From contig NZ_CP102480.1 in the NCBI RefSeq assembly GCF_024662015.1, positions 4,272,501-4,336,500 on the forward strand: a stretch of 64,000 bases of DNA, read 5' to 3'. This DNA is from Nisaea acidiphila. Its GTDB lineage: Bacteria; Pseudomonadota; Alphaproteobacteria; Thalassobaculales; Thalassobaculaceae. Shown here piece by piece: positions 46,645 through 56,294 of the stretch. Under the pieces are notes generated by a model that did no database searches, was not told where the DNA came from, and worked only from the letters and a program-made list of their open reading frames with translations. Numbering within the stretch: the stretch's first letter is position 1; the number at the start of each line of letters is the position of its first letter. Made by a program: the position numbers and the translations under genes.

Positions 46645-48027
46645 TCAGGCTATGATTTCGCTTTCATAGATGGTGAGTGTCTTCGCCAGGCGCTCGACGA
46701 TCTCGTCGGTTTCCTCTTCCGAAACGATCAGCGGCGGCGTGAGCATCAGCCACTCGCCGTATTTGCCGTTCGCGGTGCGCCGGGAATAGAGAAGCAATCC
46801 ATTCCCCATACCGATTTCGGTCAGCCGGGTAGAGGCGCGAAGCGCGGCGTCCGGAATTTCTTTCTTGTCCCGGTCTGTCACGATCTCGATCGCATTCAGC
46901 AGGCCGAGTCCGCGCACGTCTCCCAGGATGCGGCTCGTCTCCTGGACTTCGCTGAGGCGCTTGCGCAGATACGTTCCCATCGCCGCCGCGTTTGACATCA
47001 GGTCGCGATCGACCACCTCCCGGAGGACCGCGAGCCCCACGGCGCAGCTTAGCGGGTTGGCCACGTAGGTGTGTCCGTGCAGGAACCCGCCAGAACGGGC
47101 GACTGTGTCGACCATCTCTGACGGAGCTAGGACCATCCCGAGCGGCGTGTATCCGGCGGCGATCCCCTTGGCCAGCGTTACGATGTCGGGCCGGGAGTCC
47201 GGCCAGTGTTCGGCGGCGAGGAAGGTTCCGGTACGTCCGGCGCCGCTCATGACCTCGTCATAGATCAGCAGGACCCCATGCCGGTCGCAGATCTCCCGGA
47301 CCGCGCTGTAATAATGATCCGGCGCCACGAGGGCTCCGGTCGCGAGGCCTCCGACCGGTTCCATGATGAAAGCGAGCACAGATTCAGCGCCTTCTGCGAC
47401 AATCGTGGCTTCCAGCGCGGCGGCACAGTGGCGCGCGTAGCTGTCGGTATCGTGATTCTCCGGCAGCCGGTAGGTGAACGGAGCCGGGACCTTCGGCATC
47501 ACCTGCATGACACTGGCAAAGACGGCCTCAGAAGTCGGGTCGCCCGTGACGGACGCTGCACCGAGCGAGGCGCCGTGATACCCGGGATCGCGTCCCAGAA
47601 CCTTCCAACGCCCGGCGTCGCCGCGCGCGACGGCATATTGCCGGGCAAGCTTGATGGCTGCTTCGGTCGCTTCCGAGCCGCCGGACACGAAAAAGGCGCG
47701 TTCGAAGCCCGGCCCGGCAAGGTCTGTGGCGAGGTCGGAAAGTGCGATGTTCGGTTCGTTCTCGAAATGCTGCCGGGCCGCGAAACAGATCTTCTCTGCC
47801 TGCGCGCGCATCGCCTCGATCACCCTCATGTTGCGATGACCGAGGTTGGTCGTGACCGGTCCCGAACAGGCGTCGATATAACGCTTGCCGTCCGTATCCC
47901 AGAGATAGACGCCGTCTCCGTGGCTGACCGTCGGGTGCCGGTGGGTGCCCTCGGGGAGATAAAACACGTCGACCGGCCCGCCGCGCGCTCCGAAACTGTC
48001 CCGACCCGAATCAATCGCATCCGCCAT
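46645..48027 (-). CDS. Class III PLP-dependent aminotransferase
   Basis: 460 residues from the ATG at 48027. YLWDTDGKRYIDACSGP and FFVSGGSEATEAAIKLARQY form the small domain and cofactor cup, LLIYDEVMSGAGRTG carries the Asp that holds PLP nitrogen, and LAKGIAAGYTPLG contains the Schiff-base Lys. These are typical of omega-amino-acid or beta-alanine/diamine transaminases. The amine donor cannot be told from sequence. The gene is followed by the hairpin that ends the chemoreceptor transcript. Confidence 0.9.
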   Translation of the reverse strand: MADAIDSGRDSFGARGGPVDVFYLPEGTHRHPTVSHGDGVYLWDTDGKRYIDACSGPVTTNLGHRNMRVIEAMRAQAEKICFAARQHFENEPNIALSDLATDLAGPGFERAFFVSGGSEATEAAIKLARQYAVARGDAGRWKVLGRDPGYHGASLGAASVTGDPTSEAVFASVMQVMPKVPAPFTYRLPENHDTDSYARHCAAALEATIVAEGAESVLAFIMEPVGGLATGALVAPDHYYSAVREICDRHGVLLIYDEVMSGAGRTGTFLAAEHWPDSRPDIVTLAKGIAAGYTPLGMVLAPSEMVDTVARSGGFLHGHTYVANPLSCAVGLAVLREVVDRDLMSNAAAMGTYLRKRLSEVQETSRILGDVRGLGLLNAIEIVTDRDKKEIPDAALRASTRLTEIGMGNGLLLYSRRTANGKYGEWLMLTPPLIVSEEETDEIVERLAKTLTIYESEIIA

Positions 48028-48052
48028 TTCTCTTTCCCTTGCTGCGGAGAGG

Positions 48053-48811
48053 TCAGCCGACCCCGAGGTCGACGGTTTCATATTCGGCTTCGTCCGGTTT
48101 GCCCGGAGCGAAACGCCAGACGGGATCGCGCCCCGGATCTGCGGGCAATGCGATCAGTGAAGAGGAAACGGTCGCAAACCCCTCGCCATTGTCGAGATTG
48201 ATCGCGGAACCGTAGTCGGCTGGATTGCCCCGGGTGCGGTCGGCCAGAAGATTTTCCCACGCGGACCAGTGGCCGGTTTCCGGATCGGGTGCCGCGGCGA
48301 TGCGGAACCGCGGAAGGGCCCGCCTGACGCGTGCGCTCTCCGGGTCGTTCACGTCGTAGGCGGTGAAGACGGAGATCCCTTCCGGGACCTCGAAGACGTC
48401 GATGTCCCCGTCGTCCCGATCCTCGTTGCGAATCCAGAAAGCCTTCTCGGAGTCGGCGACAAGCATGTTGAAGCTGCGATAGCTGGAGCCCTCCAGCTCG
48501 CCCAGTGCTTTTGCGGCGGTTTCCGCCTCCGCATGCTCCAGCGCTTCGAGCACAACTTCGCCCCGGCTGCGCTTGCCGGCGGCCGGACCAAGTGAGCCCC
48601 GGCGGTTGAGAATGCCGGCAACCAGCCCGTGATCGTTCACGCCGAGCCAGGAGCCGCCGCTGAGCTCGTCCAGGCCGGCGAGGGTTTCGGGCCGGTCACT
48701 CCAATGACGGCCTGGAGCCTTCCAGGGGCGGGACTGCATTTCATCGCGGTTGGCGGCGATCAGAACCGGCCAGGGGGCGCCCGGGCGGCGCAGGAGAACA
48801 AGGGTGCACAT
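48053..48811 (-). CDS. NRDE (TANGO2-like) family protein
   Basis: 252 residues. It starts MCTLVLLRR and contains AANRDEM, the NRDE motif; GGSWLGVNDHGLVAGILNRRG follows. After Met removal Cys2 could be an N-terminal nucleophile, as in Ntn hydrolases. The family is widely conserved from bacteria to human TANGO2 and its biochemical role is still debated. I took the ATG at 48811 so that Cys is residue 2; the frame is open upstream. It lies 25 bases before the aminotransferase gene in the same direction. Confidence 0.88.
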   Translation of the reverse strand: MCTLVLLRRPGAPWPVLIAANRDEMQSRPWKAPGRHWSDRPETLAGLDELSGGSWLGVNDHGLVAGILNRRGSLGPAAGKRSRGEVVLEALEHAEAETAAKALGELEGSSYRSFNMLVADSEKAFWIRNEDRDDGDIDVFEVPEGISVFTAYDVNDPESARVRRALPRFRIAAAPDPETGHWSAWENLLADRTRGNPADYGSAINLDNGEGFATVSSSLIALPADPGRDPVWRFAPGKPDEAEYETVDLGVG

Positions 48812-49002
48812 GGGCGAGACCCTACGCCCCGGAGACATTTTTTGACAACTGGGCGAATTGCGGCAATCTGCCAGTTAACAGATGGGCCTGCGCCTGATAG
48901 GTTGCCGCCGATTTTGAAGGGCCGCGCTTGACCCTGCCGCAATCTGGTACGGAGCGATTGGCTGTCAATTGATCGGGATTGAGACGAGGGAGTATTCGAT
49001 CG

Positions 49003-49329
49003 ATGTCAGGTTTCGACAAACGCCAGAAGGGCGAAGAAGCAAAGTTCGCGCTGGATGCTGAGCTGCAGTTCAAGGCCAGCGCCCGCCGCAACAAGCTGCT
49101 TGGTCTCTGGGTCGCGGAGACCTTTCTGGACAAGACCGGCCCGGACGCCGACGCTTATGCGCGGGAGGTGGTCGCCGCTGATATGGAAAAGCCTGGCGTC
49201 GACGATGTCGTGGAATTCGTGCTGAAAAGCGTCGAAGGAACCGGTGCGGATCTTTCCGAGCATCGTCTGCGGAACAAGATCGACGAATTCACCGCGCTCG
49301 CGGTCGAGCAGGTCAAGAACGAGGGCTGA
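49003..49329 (+). CDS. F1-ATPase inhibitor zeta subunit (DUF1476)
   Basis: 108 residues. The sequence begins SGFDKRQKGEEAKFALD, the inhibitory N terminus of the alphaproteobacterial zeta subunit, then ARRNKLLGLWVAE, the conserved family block. It blocks ATP hydrolysis by F1F0-ATP synthase. GAGGGAG lies 11 bases before the ATG. This protein is limited to Alphaproteobacteria, a good clue to the host. Confidence 0.92.
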   Translation: MSGFDKRQKGEEAKFALDAELQFKASARRNKLLGLWVAETFLDKTGPDADAYAREVVAADMEKPGVDDVVEFVLKSVEGTGADLSEHRLRNKIDEFTALAVEQVKNEG

Positions 49330-49361
49330 TCGGGCTCGCGCCGACAGTCATCCGATACGAG

Positions 49362-49388
49362 AACGGCGCCCATAAGGGCGCCGTTTTT
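49362..49388 (+). terminator. Rho-independent terminator after zeta-subunit gene
   Basis: A perfect 10-bp stem, AACGGCGCCC and complement, with an ATAA loop and TTT following. It is placed between convergent genes, 25 bases before the purB end. Confidence 0.85.
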
Positions 49389-49412
49389 GATTCCAGCATG
49401 TGTCCGCAGGGG

Positions 49413-50711
49413 TCAGACCTCGCCGAAGACCCGCTTGAAGATCGTATCCACATGCTTGGTGTGGTAGCCGAGATCGAACAGCGCCTCAAGCGCGGCATCG
49501 TCCAGACATGCCTTCACTTCGCCATCCGCCTTCAGCAGTTCGAGGAAGTCCTTGCCCTCGAGCCAGACCGGCATGGCGTTGCGCTGCACGGCCTTGTAGG
49601 CGTCCTCGCGGCTCATTCCCGCCTGGGTCAGCGCCAGCAGAACACGCTGGGAATGGATCAGGCCGCCGAGCTGGTCGAGATTGGTCTGCATGCCTTCCGG
49701 ATAGACCAGCAGCTTGTCGATCACGCCGGTGAGGCGGGCGAGGGCGAAATCGAGGGTCACGGTGGCATCCGGGCCGATCATCCGCTCGACGGAGGAGTGT
49801 GAGATGTCCCGCTCGTGCCAGAGCGCGACATTCTCCATCGCCGGCACCACGGCGGAGCGCACCAGCCGGGCGAGGCCGGTCAGGTTCTCGGTCAGCACAG
49901 GGTTACGCTTGTGCGGCATCGCCGAGGAGCCCTTCTGGCCGGGCGAGAAATATTCTTCCGCCTCGCGGACCTCGGTGCGTTGCAGGTGGCGGATTTCGGT
50001 CGCCAGGCGCTCGATCGAGCTGGCGATAACGCCGAGGGTCGCGAAGAAGGCGGCATGGCGGTCGCGGGGGATCACCTGGGTCGAGACCGGCTCCGGCTGG
50101 AGGCCGAGCTTCTCGGCGACATGCTCTTCGACGCGCGGGTCGATATTGGCGAAGGTGCCGACGGCGCCGGAAATGGCACAGGTCGCGATCTCCGCCCGGG
50201 CGGCTTCAAGCCGGACCTTGTTGCGCGCGAACTCGGCGTAGTAGCCGGCCAGTTTAACGCCGAACGTCACCGGCTCGGCATGGATGCCGTGGCTGCGGCC
50301 GACCGTCGGGGTCATCTTGTGCTCGAAGGCGCGCTTCTTGATCGCGGCGAGCAGGGCGTCCAGATCTTTCAGCAGCAGGTCGGAGGCCTGAGTCAGCTGC
50401 ACGGCGAGGCAGGTGTCGAGCACGTCGGACGAGGTCATGCCCTGGTGCACGAAGCGGGCTTCGTCGCCGACATATTCCGCGAGATTGGTGAGGAAAGCGA
50501 TGACGTCATGCTTGGTCTCGCGCTCGATCTCGTCGATCCGCTCGATCTCGAAATTGCCGCGCTCCCAGACCGCCTTGGCGGCTTCCTTAGGAATTACGCC
50601 GAGTTCGGCCTGTGCGTCGCAGGCATGGGCCTCGATCTCGAACCAGATGCGGAACTTGTTCTCGGGTTCCCAGATCTTGACCATCTCGGGGCGGGAATAG
50701 CGCGGGATCAT
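49413..50711 (-). CDS. purB: Adenylosuccinate lyase
   Basis: 432 residues from the ATG at 50711, with GAGGAT 4 bases before it. The fumarase/aspartase-superfamily signature is SSAMPHKRNP, and FVHQGMTSSDVLDTCLAVQL and VGRSHGIHAEPVTFG are typical PurB blocks with the catalytic His. It releases fumarate from SAICAR (after PurC) and from adenylosuccinate. The frame continues upstream to 50984 without similarity. Confidence 0.96.
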   Translation of the reverse strand: MIPRYSRPEMVKIWEPENKFRIWFEIEAHACDAQAELGVIPKEAAKAVWERGNFEIERIDEIERETKHDVIAFLTNLAEYVGDEARFVHQGMTSSDVLDTCLAVQLTQASDLLLKDLDALLAAIKKRAFEHKMTPTVGRSHGIHAEPVTFGVKLAGYYAEFARNKVRLEAARAEIATCAISGAVGTFANIDPRVEEHVAEKLGLQPEPVSTQVIPRDRHAAFFATLGVIASSIERLATEIRHLQRTEVREAEEYFSPGQKGSSAMPHKRNPVLTENLTGLARLVRSAVVPAMENVALWHERDISHSSVERMIGPDATVTLDFALARLTGVIDKLLVYPEGMQTNLDQLGGLIHSQRVLLALTQAGMSREDAYKAVQRNAMPVWLEGKDFLELLKADGEVKACLDDAALEALFDLGYHTKHVDTIFKRVFGEV

Positions 50712-50841
50712 ATTTATCCTCGGATGACGATAGGGTACGAACGGGACCGGAAAGCGGGATGGTGCTCCGGCAGGCGGGGTTTTATCATTGCCACCCGCCG
50801 GAGTCACGCCACGGACGGCCAATGCCATAGGGAGCGCATTC

Positions 50842-51951
50842 ATGAAAATCGACGGTAAGCCGCATCGCACGATCTGGCCTGCGGAGGGCGGGGACGCGGT
50901 CGAGATCATCGACCAGACCAAGTTGCCGCATTCTTTCGAGATCGCGCGGCTGGAAACGCTCGCCGATGCGGCGCATGCGATCAAGGCGATGCTGGTGCGC
51001 GGCGCCCCCTTGATCGGCGCGACAGCGGCCTATGGGATGTGGCTGGCGATGCGTGCGGACGCTTCCGATGCCGGGCTTTCGAACGCCTATGACCGGCTTT
51101 ACGAGACCCGACCGACGGCGGTGAACCTGCGATGGGCGCTGGATGCCGCGCGCAGGAAGCTCGGCCCGCTGGCACCTGAGGCGCGTCCGGATGCAGCCTT
51201 CAAACTTGCAGGCGAGATCTGCGACGAGGACGTCGGCATAAACCGCGCCATCGGGGAGGCTGGCCTTTCCGTCATCAAGGAGATTCAGGCGAAGAAGAAA
51301 CCCGGCGAGACGATCAATATCCTGACCCACTGCAATGCCGGGTGGCTGGCGACGGTGGATTGGGGTACGGCGACGGCGCCGATGTATCTCGCGCACGATG
51401 CGGGCATTCCGGTGCATGTCTGGGTCGACGAGACCCGGCCGCGCAACCAGGGCGCCAGCCTTACCGCCTGGGAACTCGGCAATCACGGCGTGCCGCATAC
51501 GGTGATCGTGGACAATGCCGGCGGTCACTACATGCAGCACGGCATGGTCGATCTGGTGATCACTGGCACGGACCGGACCACGCGGGCGGGCGATGTTTGC
51601 AACAAGATCGGCACCTATCTGAAGGCACTGGCGGCGTATGACAACGGTGTGCCGTTCTATGTCGGCCTGCCGTCGCCGACCATCGACTGGACGATCGCCG
51701 ACGGTGTCCGCGATATTCCGATCGAGGAGCGCAGTGCCAAGGAAGTCACCGAGATGACCGGGCGGTTGCCATCCGGCGAGGTTGCGACGGTGGCGATCAC
51801 ACCGGAGACCAGTCCCGCAGCGAACCCGGCTTTCGACGTCACGCCGGCGCGTCTGGTGACGGGGCTGCTGACCGAGCGTGGCTGTGCCGAGGCGAGCGAG
51901 GAGGGACTGTTGAAACTGTTTCCGGAAATGCGGCAGGCGGGCGAGGACTGA
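50842..51951 (+). CDS. mtnA: S-methyl-5-thioribose-1-phosphate isomerase
   Basis: 369 residues. [14 protein letters not shown], the catalytic Cys in [15 protein letters not shown] and Asp in [20 protein letters not shown] identify MtnA. It turns methylthioribose-1-phosphate to the ribulose form. The stop TGA and the next ATG share a base (TGATG), so the class II aldolase downstream is co-translated. The other Yang-cycle genes (mtnB, C, D) are not here. Confidence 0.94.
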   Translation: MKIDGKPHRTIWPAEGGDAVEIIDQTKLPHSFEIARLETLADAAHAIKAMLVRGAPLIGATAAYGMWLAMRADASDAGLSNAYDRLYETRPTAVNLRWALDAARRKLGPLAPEARPDAAFKLAGEICDEDVGINRAIGEAGLSVIKEIQAKKKPGETINILTHCNAGWLATVDWGTATAPMYLAHDAGIPVHVWVDETRPRNQGASLTAWELGNHGVPHTVIVDNAGGHYMQHGMVDLVITGTDRTTRAGDVCNKIGTYLKALAAYDNGVPFYVGLPSPTIDWTIADGVRDIPIEERSAKEVTEMTGRLPSGEVATVAITPETSPAANPAFDVTPARLVTGLLTERGCAEASEEGLLKLFPEMRQAGED

Positions 51952-52622
51952 TGGCGAAGCGTATGGGGGCGGCCGAGCGGGCGCTCCGGCAGGAAGTGAT
52001 CGATACCTGTCTGAAGATGAACGAGCTGGGCCTGAACCAGGGCACGTCCGGCAATGTCAGCGTGCGGGTAAGCGAGGACCGGGAGGAAGGTTTCTTTCTG
52101 ACGCCGTCCAGCATCCGCTATGACCGGCTTAGGCCGGAAGACATCGTGCGGATGGATCTGAAGGGCGAGGTCGAGGGCAAGCACAAGCCGTCGAGCGAAT
52201 GGCGCTTTCATCTCGATATCATGAAGGCGCGAGAGGATGCGGGCGCGATCGTCCATACCCACGGTATGTTCGCCACCACGCTGGCATGTCTCCATCGTGA
52301 GATCCCGGCTTTCCATTACATGATCGCGCTTTTCGGCGGCCCGACGATTCGCTGTGCCCCATATGCGACCTACGGCACTCAGGAGCTCTCGGACCATGCC
52401 TTGAAGGCGCTGGAGGGGCGCAAGGCCTGTCTTCTTGGTAATCACGGGCTGATTGTGCTCGGTCCGCATCTGGAACGGGCTTTGGCGCTGACCGTCGAAG
52501 CAGAGACGCTCGCCGCGATGTACTGGCGGGCCCTGCAGATCGGCCAGCCGGCGATCCTCCCGGACGAGGAGATCGAGAAGGTTGCGGCGAAATTCGGCGT
52601 GACGGGATATGGTGGGCGCTAG
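51951..52622 (+). CDS. Class II aldolase, Ald2-type (methylthioribulose-1-P aldolase candidate)
   Basis: 223 residues, class II aldolase/adducin fold. Zn ligands are the two His of HTHGMFA and one in LLGNHGLIV, and Glu in SSEWRFH is the catalytic acid. NQGTSGNVSVR is the phosphate-binding loop. In Rhodospirillum rubrum and some E. coli the pair MtnA-Ald2 forms the DHAP shunt, splitting the ribulose phosphate into DHAP and a methylthio- or acetaldehyde. The tight coupling to mtnA argues for that here; fuculose-phosphate aldolase is the alternative. Confidence 0.88.
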   Translation: MAKRMGAAERALRQEVIDTCLKMNELGLNQGTSGNVSVRVSEDREEGFFLTPSSIRYDRLRPEDIVRMDLKGEVEGKHKPSSEWRFHLDIMKAREDAGAIVHTHGMFATTLACLHREIPAFHYMIALFGGPTIRCAPYATYGTQELSDHALKALEGRKACLLGNHGLIVLGPHLERALALTVEAETLAAMYWRALQIGQPAILPDEEIEKVAAKFGVTGYGGR

Positions 52623-52649
52623 CGGTACGAGCTGGAAAGGAGCGCTTTA

Positions 52650-52889
52650 ATGGTCGTAAGACGTCTCCTCTGGGAAGCGGCCCGCAGGGTCGCGCAAAAT
52701 CCCGAGATACAGCAGAAGGCTGCCGATATAGCCGCCGAAGCCTATGAGCGTGCCCGGCCGAAGCTGGAAAATGCCGGGCGGCATCTCAGCGACTCAGCGC
52801 GCGAAGCAGCGGCCGAGCATGATCCGATGAAAGATCCCGTGGGCTTTGCCAAGTCACTGAAGAAAAAAGCGTTTCCGACGGAAGGTTGA
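52650..52889 (+). CDS. Small charged helical protein of unknown function
   Basis: 79 residues with no membrane segment. The N terminus is basic (VVRRLLWEAARRV), the middle rich in Ala and Glu, and FAKSLKKKAF closes it; all predicted helix. AAGGAG sits 7 bases upstream of the ATG. It follows ald2 by 27 bases and may be in its transcript. I recognise no family. Confidence 0.7.
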   Translation: MVVRRLLWEAARRVAQNPEIQQKAADIAAEAYERARPKLENAGRHLSDSAREAAAEHDPMKDPVGFAKSLKKKAFPTEG

Positions 52890-52952
52890 TTGCCTGACGG
52901 TCCGTTGGACGGATGTTGCGTCAGAAAGATAAAATTTTATTAAAGTGCACAA

Positions 52953-52982
52953 TTGACATATTTATCTAAAATCCAATATAAA
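52953..52982 (+). promoter_or_regulatory. Sigma-70-type promoter for the small gene at 53072
   Basis: TTGACA at 52953-52958 and TATAAA at 52977-52982 with an 18-base spacer, in a marked AT-rich stretch. It points to the plus strand, with a leader of about 80 bases to the ATG at 53072. Confidence 0.6.
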
Positions 52983-53071
52983 TAACTCGTTTACCATAGG
53001 GGTAATGGATTTACCCGTCGGTTTGCGGCAGAATATCTGTTGGAGACCGGCCTGAGCGAGCAAGGCTGGAC

Positions 53072-53335
53072 ATGGCACTCGGTCCGATAAACAACTTTCC
53101 TCTGGTCCCGGTTCCGACCGGCGAGAGGCAGGTTCCGGCGCAGCCGAACGGGGCTGACGGCCGAAGCGCGCGTGCAGAAGAACTCGATCCGGCGACCAGC
53201 CGCTTCGCCCAGGAATTGCGCGGCAGCGATCCGCGTGCGGACCAGCAGAACGGCAGGCAGCGTCAGAACGCGATCCCGCTTGAGGAAATCAGCGCGGATC
53301 TGCCCAGAGGATCAATTCTCGATATTACGGTCTAG
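53072..53335 (+). CDS. Small protein of unknown function with proline- and arginine-rich middle
   Basis: 87 residues, no signal peptide or membrane helix. The N terminus is NFPLVPVPTGERQVPAQP, the centre has many Arg, Gln and Asp, and the end ([11 protein letters not shown]) is more ordered. It resembles small regulatory proteins with a disordered body, but I know no family. The promoter at 52953 supports expression. Its stop overlaps the stop of the kinase gene on the other strand by 4 bases. Confidence 0.6.
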   Translation: MALGPINNFPLVPVPTGERQVPAQPNGADGRSARAEELDPATSRFAQELRGSDPRADQQNGRQRQNAIPLEEISADLPRGSILDITV

Positions 53336-56229
53336 CGGCAGCTGAGGGCCAGGCGGCGGAACAGGTTGTCCGGCTCGAACGGCTTGATGATGTGGTCGCA
53401 CATGCCGACGGAGCGGCTTTTCTCGATCTCTTTTGCTACCGCATGTGCGGTAAGGGCGATCACCTTGAGGTTGCTGTAGCGCGGATCTGCAAGGATGTGC
53501 CGGGTTGCCTCGTGCCCGTCCATTTCCGGCATCTGCAGGTCCATGAGGACGATGTCGATCTTCGGTGGCGCGTCCGACAGCATGATGTCGACGGCCTGTT
53601 TGCCGTGCTCGGCCTGGACCACGTTCATGCCGGCTCCCTCGAGCAGGACGGTGGCGATTTCCCGGTTAATCGCATTGTCCTCGACCAGAAGGACATTCAA
53701 CCCCTTGCAGGCGGCGCGCCAGTCCTGGTCCAGAGATGCGATGCCGGTATCTCCGGTGGCCGGGGCGGATTCCAGCGGAAGCTCGACGTGGAATGCGCTT
53801 CCCTTGCCGTGAACGCTCTCTACCCAGACACGTCCCTTCATGCGTTCCGCAAGTTCCCGGCAGATCGCGAGGCCGAGACCGGTTCCGCCATATTGGCGGG
53901 TGGTGGATGCATCTGCCTGATTGAAGGGTTGGAACACGCGTGAGATTTCGGCTTCCGTCATGCCGATTCCGGAATCCGTCACCGTTAAATGCAGGCTTGA
54001 ACGGGCGCCTCCCGCCGGTGTCTCCTCGACGGCGATGCGAACGAACCCGGTCTCGGTGAACTTCACGGCGTTGCTGCAGTAATTGGTGAGTATCTGTCCT
54101 ATCCGATGGGGATCACCAAAGTAACGCCGGGTCTCCAGCCCGCCCGCATCGATTTCGAAGCGCAACCCTTTCTCTTCGGCACGGGAGGCCGCGATCGAGC
54201 GGGCGGAGTCGAGAATCTCCCCAAGAGTGAAGGGAATTTCTTCGATTTCGAGCCGTCCGGCCTCGATCTTCGCGAAATCCAGGACGTCGTTGACGATGTT
54301 CAGCAGCGCATTCGAGGACGCCATGACTTTTGCGACAATCTCGGTCTGCCGGTCGGAGAGTTCCGTGTCCCCCAGAATACGCGTCAGTCCTATCACCCCG
54401 TTCAGCGGTGTGCGGATTTCGTGGCTCATGCGGGCGAGGAAATCCGACTTCGCCCGGTCGGCCTGTTCGGCGCGGCTCTTTGCGGCGCGCATTTCGGCTT
54501 CCGCGCGCTCGGTTTCGCGCAACTGGACATTCAATTCCGAGGTTCTCTCGTCGACTCGTTTTTCGAGCTCCTCGTTTGTCGACCGCAGCAGGGCTTCGAC
54601 ACGTTTCTGCTCCGTGACGTCGCGATAGGTCGTGACGAAGCCGTCATCGATCATGCGGCGGACGACCTCGATCACGCGCCCGTCCGAGCGTTCGCGGACC
54701 GCGCAGTAAGCTTCTCTCAGCCAAGCTGCCGCGGTTCGCTCTTTGACGATCTCTTCGATGTCGCCGGGGCCGAACTCTCCGTTCTTCGCCTGATGGCGGA
54801 GGAAATCCGAGAGATGACAGCCGGGATAATTGTAGCTTTCCGGAATTCCCATCAGTTCGAACGATTGCGGGTTCGCGGCCACCAGCTTCAGGTTCTTGTC
54901 GAAGAGCGAGATGCCGTAATCGACGGTCTGGAGAATGGTCTCCATGGCCGACGTCTTGGCCGCCAATTCCTCGTTGTTGGCCTGTAGAAGCGCTTCGAAT
55001 CTCTTCTGCTCGGTCACATCGCGATACGTTGCGAGGAAACCTATATCGATCGGCCGTCGGGAAACCTCGACGATGGTTCCGTCGGTACGGTGGCGTATGT
55101 CGAAGAACGGTTCCGGCCGTTCGGCGGATGCGGTTCGCTCGGCGACGATCTCTTCGATGTCGCCCGGTCCGAATTCGCCTATTCCCGCCTGAAAACGAAG
55201 GAAGTCCGAGAAGTGTCGGCCGGGCTCGTTCATCTCGTGCGGAACCTTCATCAGGTCCAAAGCCTGGGAGTTGGCTGCGACGAGGCGGAGATCTTTTCCG
55301 AAAAGCGCGATCCCGTGATCGAGCGCCGCCAGGACTGCTTCCAGCGCTGCGGTCTTTGCCGACAGTTCGGCGTTGTTGGCCTGTAACAAGGCTTCGAAAC
55401 GCTTCTGTTCCGTCACGTCGACATAGGTGGTGACGAACCCGCCCTCGACAGGGCGGCCTGTGACTTCGTAGATGCTCCCGTTTTTCTGCTCGCGCACAAA
55501 TCTGTGCGGTTCGAATTTGTGCGCAAGTTCGATCCGGGAGCGGACCTGCTCTTCGACGTCGCCCGCACCGTACTCGCCGCGTTCAGCAAGCAGGCGGATG
55601 AAGCTCTCGAAGGAGGTGCCGACCTTCCTGCGCTCTTCCGGGATGTGCATCATCTCGTAAGCCTGCCGGTTCGCCGCGACCAGTATGAGGTCGTCGTCAA
55701 ACAGCGTGATGCCGTAATTCACCGCTTCGAGAATGGTTTCGAGGGCCGTTGTTTTGGAGGAGAGTTCTGTCTCTCGCGCCTGCAGCTTGGCCGTTCGCTC
55801 CCAGATCAGGTCGTCCAGTGTCTCGTTGGTTCTTTCCAGAGCTTTCTGGGAGGAGCGAAGTTCGGTGATGTCGTCATAAGTTGTTACAAAGCCGCCGCCG
55901 GCGACAGGGATACCGCGAATACGAAGAACCGTGCCGTCCGGGCGTGTGCGTTCGAAGCTATGCGCCTCGGCTCGCCGGGCGAGTTCGACCCGTTCCTGCA
56001 CCAGATCGTCGATCTCGCCGGAGCCGTATTCTCCACGCTCGGCATTGTGCCGGAAGAAGGCGGACATCGGAGTTCCGGGAGTCCCCATCCAGGCAGGGAA
56101 ACCGAGCAATTCAAGATAGCGCCGGTTGCAGGTGACGAGATTCAGGTCCTTGTCGAAATAACTCAGACCCTGAGTCACGTTTTCTATGACAGACGAAAGG
56201 ACGTCCTGTTCCGTCGTGGCGCGCATCAT
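53332..56229 (-). CDS. Hybrid histidine kinase with four PAS domains and a receiver
   Basis: 965 residues, no membrane helix, so cytoplasmic. Four PAS domains each start like [20 protein letters not shown] and end in FVTTY-x-D-V/I-T-E; adjacent copies share [16 protein letters not shown] coiled coil leads to [10 protein letters not shown] (phospho-His603), the ATPase boxes NAVKFTE, DSGIGM and GGTGLGLAI, and a receiver with Asp897 in [13 protein letters not shown] and Lys in IIKPFE. It should autophosphorylate and pass phosphate to its own receiver and then to an unknown partner. No cognate regulator or phosphotransfer protein is encoded next to it. Start uncertain by one codon. Confidence 0.93.
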   Translation of the reverse strand: MMRATTEQDVLSSVIENVTQGLSYFDKDLNLVTCNRRYLELLGFPAWMGTPGTPMSAFFRHNAERGEYGSGEIDDLVQERVELARRAEAHSFERTRPDGTVLRIRGIPVAGGGFVTTYDDITELRSSQKALERTNETLDDLIWERTAKLQARETELSSKTTALETILEAVNYGITLFDDDLILVAANRQAYEMMHIPEERRKVGTSFESFIRLLAERGEYGAGDVEEQVRSRIELAHKFEPHRFVREQKNGSIYEVTGRPVEGGFVTTYVDVTEQKRFEALLQANNAELSAKTAALEAVLAALDHGIALFGKDLRLVAANSQALDLMKVPHEMNEPGRHFSDFLRFQAGIGEFGPGDIEEIVAERTASAERPEPFFDIRHRTDGTIVEVSRRPIDIGFLATYRDVTEQKRFEALLQANNEELAAKTSAMETILQTVDYGISLFDKNLKLVAANPQSFELMGIPESYNYPGCHLSDFLRHQAKNGEFGPGDIEEIVKERTAAAWLREAYCAVRERSDGRVIEVVRRMIDDGFVTTYRDVTEQKRVEALLRSTNEELEKRVDERTSELNVQLRETERAEAEMRAAKSRAEQADRAKSDFLARMSHEIRTPLNGVIGLTRILGDTELSDRQTEIVAKVMASSNALLNIVNDVLDFAKIEAGRLEIEEIPFTLGEILDSARSIAASRAEEKGLRFEIDAGGLETRRYFGDPHRIGQILTNYCSNAVKFTETGFVRIAVEETPAGGARSSLHLTVTDSGIGMTEAEISRVFQPFNQADASTTRQYGGTGLGLAICRELAERMKGRVWVESVHGKGSAFHVELPLESAPATGDTGIASLDQDWRAACKGLNVLLVEDNAINREIATVLLEGAGMNVVQAEHGKQAVDIMLSDAPPKIDIVLMDLQMPEMDGHEATRHILADPRYSNLKVIALTAHAVAKEIEKSRSVGMCDHIIKPFEPDNLFRRLALSCR

Positions 56230-56294
56230 GGGGTTCAGCGGACAGGTTCCTGACAGCGTTATGCAGATTCGAGTCAATATTAGTTGGAAAAGCG

